Below the pieces are notes generated by a model, which made no database searches, was not told the origin of the DNA, and was given only the letters and a program-made list of their open reading frames with translations. From the NCBI GenBank assembly GCA_002450905.1, contig DKAT01000001.1, positions 1-10,230 on the forward strand: 10,230 bases of DNA. The letters run 5' to 3'. Numbering within the stretch: the first letter of the stretch is position 1; each line of letters begins with the position of its first letter. This DNA comes from Spirochaetia bacterium UBA6919. Its GTDB lineage: Bacteria > Spirochaetota > UBA6919. A program made the position numbers and the translations under genes. This document shows, piece by piece, positions 1-5,444 of this stretch.

Positions 1-23
1 GGGTTCGAATCCCTCTCTCTCCG
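1..23 (+). tRNA. 3' end of tRNA-Ser (partial)
   Basis: Only the T arm and acceptor 3' strand of a tRNA lie in the window. The T loop TTCGAAT (4-10) is followed by the T-stem 3' half CCCTC (11-15), a 7-base acceptor strand TCTCTCC (16-22) and discriminator G at 23. The acceptor strand implies a 5' end GGAGAGA. That, with G73 and the location just before an SRP RNA and dnaX, fits tRNA-Ser, as in the Bacillus tRNA-Ser/scr/dnaX arrangement. The anticodon is outside the window, so serine identity is inferred. The CCA tail is not encoded (GAT follows), so it must be added by nucleotidyltransferase. Confidence 0.85.
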
Positions 24-24
24 G

Positions 25-141
25 ATGCTGCTATTTATGATCGTCTCACAGGTTGTTTTAAGATGTCACCCCGCCAGGCCTTGATCGGAGCAACGGAATG
101 TCTTAAAAGGCGTTGTGAATAGCGGTTGTAGATAGTAGCTT
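25..141 (+). ncRNA. ffs: Signal recognition particle RNA, small bacterial (4.5S) type
   Basis: This is the RNA scaffold of the SRP. It binds Ffh and stimulates the Ffh-FtsY GTPases during co-translational membrane targeting. The sequence folds into one long hairpin. Positions 27-44 pair continuously with 122-139 (18 pairs, several G-U), 46-50 with 114-118, and 56-63 with 101-108. The apex carries the conserved Ffh-binding domain IV signature: CCCCGCCAGG (69-78) on the 5' side and GGAGCAACGG (87-96) on the 3' side. At about 115 nt it is the short form without an Alu domain. Its ends are estimated from the pairing. The apical loop reads UUGAUC (81-86) between C79-C80 and G87-G88, where most bacteria have a GGAA-type tetraloop. 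It starts almost directly after tRNA-Ser with no room for its own promoter, so it is probably cut from a tRNA-SRP precursor. I see no terminator before dnaX. Confidence 0.92.
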
Positions 142-188
142 AATCATTTGGGAATATCAACAGCAATTTCTTGAATAAGGGATTACCC

Positions 189-1802
189 ATGACCTACCAG
201 GTGACCGCTAGAAAATGGCGTCCTCAAAATCTTGATGAACTCATAGGACAAAAGCATTTATCCAATGCCCTTATCAACGCTATAGAAAATAAACGTATTG
301 CTCATGCCTATCTATTCTCAGGACCCAGAGGGGTAGGAAAGACATCCAGTGCACGAATCTTTGCAAAATCTTTAAATTGCGAAACTGGGATTACCACGAA
401 ACCTTGTCAGACTTGCAGTAACTGTATTGAAATTACTAATGGTTCTTCTTATGATGTATTAGAAATTGATGGAGCTTCTAATCGCGGTATTGATCAAATT
501 AGAGAGCTTCGGGACAATGTTAAATACCTCCCCAACAAGAGTCATTATAAGATTATTATAATTGATGAAGTCCACATGCTCACCGATCAGGCATTCAACG
601 CTCTTTTAAAGACTCTTGAAGAACCTCCAAGTCATGTTATTTTTATTTTCGCAACCACAGAAGCGCATAAGGTTAAGATTACTATAAGATCACGCTGCCA
701 GCATTATCACTTCCGACAAATCCCCACATCTCTCATTCAGGAACATCTTCAAAAGATCATACAATCAGAAGGTATTACAATTGAAGATAAGGCACTTTAT
801 CAAATTGCCAAGGCTGGAGACGGTTCTATGAGAGATAGTCAAAGCTTATTAGATCAAGTTATTGCCTATTCTGATAAGAATATCACCGTCGAGAAGGTCG
901 AAGAGATCCTTGGGGTATTCTCAGAAGAGCGGTACTATCTATTCATTGATTCACTAACAAATAATAATATTTTAAACCTTCTAAAGTTCTCTCAACAATT
1001 GGCTACGGAAGGAGTAGATTTAATCCAGTTTACTACTGGTCTTATAGGGTACTTCAGAAATCTACTTATAATACTGACAACAGGTGAAGAAAATAGTCTT
1101 TTATTAGATATCCCATCAGAGGTAGTATCTGAATTAAATAAATATATCGATTCATTTACAGAACAGCAATTATTAGATGTTATTAATCTCTTGACCCAAT
1201 TAATACAAGATCTAAAAAAAGCATCAAATCAGCAATTTTACTTTGAGTCGAGTTTGTATCGTCTGGTGGATTATCAAAACTTTATCCATCCAGCTGAAAT
1301 TATAGAACGATTTGAAGTTTTAGAACAAGAGATATTAAAACAATTTCCATCCGTTGCTATACAGAAAAAACCATTATTAAAATCTACTGATTTACCTCTA
1401 GAAAAGAAACAAGATAGAATAATTAATGATAATTCTTTTTCTACAAATGAAAATGTTAATCAAAATAACACATATCAACAATGGAAGCAATTTAAAACAG
1501 AATTACACAATAAGAAACCAATGCTGGAAGGATTTTTATCCCATGCCATGGATATTAAAATTGATGAAACAGAGATTCACATAACATTTAATGATACTTA
1601 TTCCCATGAAGAATTCTCTAAAAAAGATAATCAAAAGATTTTAGAAGAAATATACTATGATCTCCTCAAGAAGAAAATGAAATTTGTAAGCCATTTTCAA
1701 GAGGGGAAACCAATGTCAGAAGAGGATAAATCCAAACAGCAGTCAAATATTTCCTCACTAATAAATACATTCAACGGTAAAGTAATTTCCGGTGATTTAT
1801 AA
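189..1802 (+). CDS. dnaX: DNA polymerase III subunit gamma/tau
   Basis: DnaX is the ATPase of the clamp-loader complex; it opens and loads the beta sliding clamp, and tau links polymerase cores. I chose ATG 189 (537 aa) over the in-frame TTG 171, because AAGGGA at 177-182 sits 6 nt before the ATG and the protein then begins MTYQVTARKWRP, the usual DnaX start. The AAA+ domain shows Walker A GPRGVGKT (45-52), four zinc-binding cysteines (C64, C73, C76, C79), Walker B IIIIDEVH (122-129), sensor 1 ATTE (155-158) and the SRC motif (168-170). Domain III follows to about residue 370. A polar, Asn/Lys-rich linker (about 383-440) leads to a C-terminal tau-type domain (about 445-520). An A7 run at 1214-1220, codons 343-344, is a possible -1 slippage site that would yield a 352-residue short product. 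It heads the dnaX-ybaB-recR operon and is probably served by transcription from the tRNA/SRP region. Confidence 0.97.
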   Translation: MTYQVTARKWRPQNLDELIGQKHLSNALINAIENKRIAHAYLFSGPRGVGKTSSARIFAKSLNCETGITTKPCQTCSNCIEITNGSSYDVLEIDGASNRGIDQIRELRDNVKYLPNKSHYKIIIIDEVHMLTDQAFNALLKTLEEPPSHVIFIFATTEAHKVKITIRSRCQHYHFRQIPTSLIQEHLQKIIQSEGITIEDKALYQIAKAGDGSMRDSQSLLDQVIAYSDKNITVEKVEEILGVFSEERYYLFIDSLTNNNILNLLKFSQQLATEGVDLIQFTTGLIGYFRNLLIILTTGEENSLLLDIPSEVVSELNKYIDSFTEQQLLDVINLLTQLIQDLKKASNQQFYFESSLYRLVDYQNFIHPAEIIERFEVLEQEILKQFPSVAIQKKPLLKSTDLPLEKKQDRIINDNSFSTNENVNQNNTYQQWKQFKTELHNKKPMLEGFLSHAMDIKIDETEIHITFNDTYSHEEFSKKDNQKILEEIYYDLLKKKMKFVSHFQEGKPMSEEDKSKQQSNISSLINTFNGKVISGDL

Positions 1803-1828
1803 CAAATACTTTATAAGGAGTAACAACA

Positions 1829-2152
1829 ATGAAAGGCAAGATGAATCAAATGATGAAACAGGTCCAACAAATGCAAAGTAAGATGAAACAAATACAGGAC
1901 GAACTGGGTAATAAAATTGTCGAGGCCAGTGCTGGCGGAGATATGATTACGGTTAAGGTTACTGGGCATCAGGAGATAAAAGAAATTAAAATAAATCCTG
2001 AAGTCGTAAATAAAGATGAAATCGATATGCTCGAAGATCTCATTATAGCTGCGGTCAATGAGGGTATCAGAAAATCAACAGAGATGGCGAATAACGAAAT
2101 GGGTAAGGTGACAGGTGGAATCAATCTTCCTGGAATGGGTGGCCTATTTTAA
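1829..2152 (+). CDS. ybaB: YbaB/EbfC family nucleoid-associated protein
   Basis: This small protein (107 aa) belongs to the YbaB/EbfC family, whose members form dimers that bind DNA and are encoded between dnaX and recR in many bacteria. Its hallmark features are visible. The N-terminal helix is Met/Gln/Lys-rich with coiled-coil character (MNQMMKQVQQMQSKMKQIQ, residues 5-23). The central strand region is EASAGGDMITVKVTGHQEI, and the C-terminal segment is NEGIRKSTEMANNEM followed by a Gly-rich end (GGINLPGMGGLF). Length is normal for the family. AAGGAG at 1815-1820 lies 8 nt before the ATG. It follows dnaX by 26 nt and precedes recR by 3 nt, so it is surely in the same operon. In Borrelia the homologue EbfC is a site-specific DNA-binding protein; target specificity here cannot be read from sequence. 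Confidence 0.96.
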   Translation: MKGKMNQMMKQVQQMQSKMKQIQDELGNKIVEASAGGDMITVKVTGHQEIKEIKINPEVVNKDEIDMLEDLIIAAVNEGIRKSTEMANNEMGKVTGGINLPGMGGLF

Positions 2153-2155
2153 TCC

Positions 2156-2755
2156 ATGGACGGATATACCCCCTCTCTTGAAAAAGTCATTCAGGCCTTC
2201 TCCCGATTCCCTGGTATTGGTGCAAAGAGTGCTGAGAAGCTGGCATTTTATATCTTGAAATCAGATAGTACTTATGTAGAAAACCTTTGTGATGCTTTAT
2301 TATCGCTTAAAAATAATACGAAGTTTTGTGAGACTTGTTTTAATATTACTGAAACATCAAAATGTCAGATCTGTCTTGATCCTCAGAGAAATCAAAGGAT
2401 TATCTGTGTAGTGGAACATTTTAAAGATGCCATAAGTATTGAGAAAACCCATGAATTCAAAGGATTATATCATATCCTTATGGGGCACCTTTCTCCAATT
2501 GATGGAGTAGGACCTGATGACATTAAAATCCCTGAACTAATTAAACGTATCAAGTCCAGTGATATAGAAGAAGTCATTCTGGCAACAAATCCCAACATCG
2601 AGGGGGACGCAACAGCTCTCTACATTGCTAATCTATTAAAACCGTTTTCAATCAAAGTTACCCGTATTGCACGAGGTCTGCCTATTGGCGGAGACCTGGA
2701 ATACGCCGACCCTGTAACGCTCTCAAGCTCCCTTGCCAAACGGGAATTGTTGTAA
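2156..2755 (+). CDS. recR: Recombination mediator protein RecR
   Basis: RecR acts with RecF/RecO to load RecA on SSB-coated single-stranded DNA at gaps. The protein is full length (199 aa). It has an N-terminal helix-hairpin-helix FPGIGAKSAEKLAF (18-31), a zinc finger with C58, C61, C70 and C73, a Toprim domain beginning IICVVEH (82-88), with ATNPNIEGDATALYI (143-157), and the conserved tail ARGLPIGGDLEYAD (172-185). The ATG lies only 3 nt after the ybaB stop and has no well-placed Shine-Dalgarno sequence (GGGTGG at 2137-2142 is 13 nt away). Translation is therefore probably coupled to ybaB. No convincing terminator follows; a weak AT-rich hairpin overlaps the stop codon (2744-2769) but lacks a T tract. 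Confidence 0.97.
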   Translation: MDGYTPSLEKVIQAFSRFPGIGAKSAEKLAFYILKSDSTYVENLCDALLSLKNNTKFCETCFNITETSKCQICLDPQRNQRIICVVEHFKDAISIEKTHEFKGLYHILMGHLSPIDGVGPDDIKIPELIKRIKSSDIEEVILATNPNIEGDATALYIANLLKPFSIKVTRIARGLPIGGDLEYADPVTLSSSLAKRELL

Positions 2756-2821
2756 TCACCAATCAATTCTATAAATTATCATAAGAATCTCAAAAAAAAA
2801 TGATTTTTCTAAAATCTGATC

Positions 2822-2827
2822 TATAAT
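2822..2827 (+). promoter_or_regulatory. Candidate -10 element for the ankyrin gene
   Basis: A perfect TATAAT lies 34 nt before the ankyrin ATG, in the 105-nt gap after recR. No good -35 hexamer stands 16-18 nt upstream; the best is AATGAT at 2799-2804. TATAAT by chance is common in DNA this AT-rich, so this is tentative. A change of gene function here and the following terminator favour a separate transcription unit. Confidence 0.35.
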
Positions 2828-2860
2828 TATTAATAATGAATTATACCGAAAGAGGTCATT

Positions 2861-5020
2861 ATGAAATTAAAATTATTATTACTTAATATCCTGATCCTAA
2901 TATCCACAACAGGAATCTGGGCTAATCCCAACGACAAGGCTTTTAAATCTGCCCTTAAAAAAAATGATATCCATACCTTAAAATCCTTAATCAATCAAGG
3001 GTACAACGTTAATAAATCCTATCATTACAGCATCACTCCATTAATGATCGCTGCCCAATCCAGTCAGGAACCTGTAATAAAACTCCTCCTTGAGAAGGGC
3101 GCCAATGTCAACACTGTAACATCCCATCAATACACAGCCCTTACTTTCGCACTGACACACCGACGAAGTGATTCGATAATCCGCCTCCTCATCCGGAAAG
3201 GAGCCAATATCCACCAAGTCGATCTTAACAAATGGACATACCTCCACTACGCAGCCAACTACGGACGATATAACCTCGTGAAGTTCTTTATAGATAAAGG
3301 GCTAAGTGTCAAAGCCAGAGCCTTATATTGGGCAATCCCTCTCCATCAGAGTGCCTACGGTGGATATATCAAAGTCTCACAACTCCTTATAGAAAAGGGA
3401 TCTCCACTCGAAACCAAGGAATATCGCGGAATGACACCCCTTATGATGGCAGTTATGGGAAAGAAACTCCCTATGGTAAAATATCTTATCTCAAAAGGTG
3501 CAAACATCCATCAATACGACAAAAATAAATATTCCGTACTCCATTATGCCATTCAACACGGAAATCTGGATATGGTACAATACCTTGTTGAGAGAGGATC
3601 AAACGTCAATAATACTTCTTTTTGGGGAGTGACACCTCTCATGACATCTTGTCAGTATAGAAAACCTCGGATAGCACAATATCTCGTTAGTAAAGGGGCT
3701 AATATCAATATGACAGATAAACACAAAACCACTGCTCTCCAGTACGCCGTATCCTATAATCAGTTGGATATTGTAAAACTCCTTGTCGAGAAGGGTGCCG
3801 ATATCAATACCCGTTCCAAATACGGCTACACACCCCTTATTATGGCTTCAGCTTACAATCGTCCTGATATCGTGAAATTTCTTGTTTCAAAGGGGGCCGA
3901 TGTCAATCAATCCCAGGGCATTGCTACAGCTCTTAATTATTCTGTATCATATAAGAATATTCCTCTCACAAAATATCTCGTATCCAAAGGAGCCAAAATA
4001 ATCCCATCAGATAAGAAATATGCTATGTTAATCCACTACGCCACCCGAACAGGAGATCTTAATTTCGTTAAATACATCTACAATTTCGGATACAACGCCA
4101 ATACCCGGGATCAATACGGAAACACTCCTCTATTTTATTTAATTATGATCCCAAATAAATCTTCAGAAAAAAGAAATCAGATCATAAACTTCTTCATCCA
4201 GCAGGGAGCCGACCTCACAGTAAAGAACAACCAGGGACAAACCCTTCTGCACAATATATCATGGACGGGTCCTTTAAGTTTTATTAAACAAATAGTCAAC
4301 AAAGGCGTATCCGTCAATGTCAAAGGTCGTCATGATATAACTCCTCTTCATATGGCGGTCGGAGGCAATCAAACAGACATCGTCGAATATTTTTTAAAGA
4401 AAGGTGCCAATCCCAATATCAGAACCAAAGATTGGACACACGTTTCCCCCTTCCAGATGTCATTCCCAATAAACAATCCCAAAATGACAAGACTCCTCAT
4501 TCAATACGGTGCCGACCCCAAAACAAAAGATCGTTTAGGACGTCAAATCATCCACTGGACAGCCTTCCACGGACAACTCGATAACTTCAACTTATTATTA
4601 TCCAAAGGTTTTAAAATCAACACGAAAACAAGCCTCCACGAAACCCCTCTCCACTCCTCAGCCATAGGGGGGAAACTCAAAATGTTTAAATACCTATTAA
4701 CCAAAAGAGCCAATACACAGATCGTCATACGACATAATCAGAATCTCATCCACAGTGCCGTCATCGGGGGTAATCTCGAAATACTTAAAATCGCTCTGAC
4801 AAAGGGTCTTGATATCAATCTCAGAGACAACAACGGAAGAAACCCTCTTCACTACGCTGTAATACATCACAGAGATCAAATTATCCCCTATCTCCTCAAA
4901 CTTGGAGCCCAGGTGAACATCAAGGATAAGTGGAACAGAACCCCTCTGGATGTAGCATATTACCATAGTGTTAAACAAATCTTACAGAAAGCCGGTGGAA
5001 AATCAGGTCTTCATCACTAA
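2861..5020 (+). CDS. Exported ankyrin-repeat protein
   Basis: Ankyrin repeats form a curved helical solenoid used for protein binding; the partner is unknown. The 719-aa protein begins with a signal peptide: basic MKLK, hydrophobic LLLLNILILIS, and a likely signal peptidase I site after A21 (GIWA/NPND). It should thus act in the periplasm or outside the cell. No lipobox cysteine is present. From about residue 26 to the end I count some 21 repeats of about 33 residues with TPLh-A and hhphLhpKGAplp consensus segments. Repeat 13 is lengthened, with extra residues (IMIPNKSSEKRN), and repeat 21 is shortened. In repeats 6-11, units starting TPLM alternate with units containing LHYA or LQYA, giving a 66-residue period. 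No enzymatic domain or membrane anchor is seen besides the signal. AGAGG (2851-2855) is the Shine-Dalgarno sequence, 5 nt from ATG. Similar exported ankyrin proteins occur in free-living and host-associated bacteria, so an effector role is possible but not shown. Confidence 0.93.
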   Translation: MKLKLLLLNILILISTTGIWANPNDKAFKSALKKNDIHTLKSLINQGYNVNKSYHYSITPLMIAAQSSQEPVIKLLLEKGANVNTVTSHQYTALTFALTHRRSDSIIRLLIRKGANIHQVDLNKWTYLHYAANYGRYNLVKFFIDKGLSVKARALYWAIPLHQSAYGGYIKVSQLLIEKGSPLETKEYRGMTPLMMAVMGKKLPMVKYLISKGANIHQYDKNKYSVLHYAIQHGNLDMVQYLVERGSNVNNTSFWGVTPLMTSCQYRKPRIAQYLVSKGANINMTDKHKTTALQYAVSYNQLDIVKLLVEKGADINTRSKYGYTPLIMASAYNRPDIVKFLVSKGADVNQSQGIATALNYSVSYKNIPLTKYLVSKGAKIIPSDKKYAMLIHYATRTGDLNFVKYIYNFGYNANTRDQYGNTPLFYLIMIPNKSSEKRNQIINFFIQQGADLTVKNNQGQTLLHNISWTGPLSFIKQIVNKGVSVNVKGRHDITPLHMAVGGNQTDIVEYFLKKGANPNIRTKDWTHVSPFQMSFPINNPKMTRLLIQYGADPKTKDRLGRQIIHWTAFHGQLDNFNLLLSKGFKINTKTSLHETPLHSSAIGGKLKMFKYLLTKRANTQIVIRHNQNLIHSAVIGGNLEILKIALTKGLDINLRDNNGRNPLHYAVIHHRDQIIPYLLKLGAQVNIKDKWNRTPLDVAYYHSVKQILQKAGGKSGLHH

Positions 5021-5035
5021 ATAATATTACCCAAC

Positions 5036-5072
5036 ACCCGTCCCAGCCTCCAATTTTCATGGGACGGGTTTT
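5036..5072 (+). terminator. Rho-independent terminator after ankyrin gene
   Basis: A perfect 10-bp stem, ACCCGTCCCA (5036-5045) with TGGGACGGGT (5060-5069), encloses a 14-nt loop and runs into TTTT (5069-5072). The GC-rich stem stands out in AT-rich surroundings, starting 15 nt after the ankyrin stop. It separates the ankyrin transcript from the RND unit. The U tract is short, but the stem is strong. Confidence 0.9.
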
Positions 5073-5198
5073 ATAAAATATTTTAATATCAACAATACAT
5101 CATTTAGAATAATTTCAATTGTTTATCATAACCATTACCTTATTTTATAATTAAAACGGCAAACAAAAATATTTTATCCTAAGAATTTTTCTTTTTAA

Positions 5199-5227
5199 GT
5201 GACAAATCTAATTTATATGGTTATTAT
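5199..5227 (+). promoter_or_regulatory. Candidate sigma70 promoter for the RND transporter
   Basis: GTGACA (5199-5204, 5 of 6 matches to TTGACA) is followed after exactly 17 nt by TATTAT (5222-5227, 5 of 6 matches to TATAAT). Transcription would start near 5234, giving a leader of about 210 nt before the RND ATG at 5445. It is the best promoter match I found in the gap and lies just past the terminator. The AT-rich background raises the chance of coincidence. Confidence 0.5.
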
Positions 5228-5241
5228 TAAAGGCAATTTAT

Positions 5242-5415
5242 ATGAATATTAGGCATTCTCAACCAAGTCTTCTTCCGCACAGGATTATCAATTTACTTCC
5301 CTTCGGGTATTTTGGATTTGTAAGGAGTATAAAATGCATTCAAATGAATTATCCTTGTAAAATCATTGCTTTTCATAAGTTATCAATGCTTATCTTTATA
5401 TATAACACTAAATAA
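5242..5415 (+). CDS. Doubtful 57-codon leader ORF
   Basis: An ATG at 5242, 8 nt after AAAGG (5229-5233) and just downstream of the predicted transcription start, opens a 57-codon frame ending TAA at 5413-5415. The peptide (start MNIRHSQPSLLPHRIINLLP) has a basic N-terminal half and an Ile/Phe-rich end (LSMLIFIYN). It resembles no family I know. Position and ribosome-binding site make translation possible, but length and composition are also what chance gives in AT-rich DNA. It may be merely part of the RND mRNA leader. Confidence 0.2.
   Translation: MNIRHSQPSLLPHRIINLLPFGYFGFVRSIKCIQMNYPCKIIAFHKLSMLIFIYNTK
5334..5360 (+). CDS. Possible 8-codon leader peptide
   Basis: AAGGAG (5322-5327) stands 6 nt before ATG 5334, a textbook ribosome-binding site and better than that of the RND gene itself (GGATGG, 5430-5435). 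The frame encodes MHSNELSL and stops at TAA 5358-5360, 84 nt before the RND start. It overlaps the 57-codon frame in a different phase. A translated leader peptide controlling the downstream gene is possible; so is a relic start of a decayed gene. The codons show no run of one amino acid that would suggest classic attenuation. Confidence 0.25.
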   Translation: MHSNELSL

Positions 5416-5444
5416 TAGAAAATAAAACTGGATGGTATAAATAT

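Larger units (their letters stand above)
5021..5444 (+). other. Intergenic region between ankyrin and RND genes
   Basis: This 424-nt gap is very AT-rich. In order it holds a strong intrinsic terminator (5036-5072), about 125 nt without recognisable signals apart from an isolated TATAAT at 5146-5151 with a poor -35, a good sigma70-like promoter (5199-5227), and a long leader of about 210 nt before the RND start. The leader contains two short frames, one of 57 codons (5242-5415) and one of 8 codons with a strong ribosome-binding site (5334-5360). I see no transposon ends, tRNA or known riboswitch core. Confidence 0.8.

Noticed and set aside
171..188. TTG 171 as the dnaX start (six extra residues)
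   Set aside because: AAGGGA at 177-182 is correctly placed for ATG 189, and MTYQVTARKWRP matches the usual DnaX N-terminus.
2744..2769. Hairpin GAATTG/CAATTC across the recR stop as a terminator
   Set aside because: The stem is short and AT-rich, has a bulge, and no T tract follows.
3041..3247. Antisense open frame inside the ankyrin gene
   Set aside because: It is a shadow of a strongly coding + strand; the same applies to frames at 4543-4728 and 4697-4978, and to the other-phase + frame at 3328-3528.
5146..5151. TATAAT as the RND promoter
   Set aside because: Its best -35 (TTTATC at 5122-5127) is poor; GTGACA-17-TATTAT downstream is a much better match.
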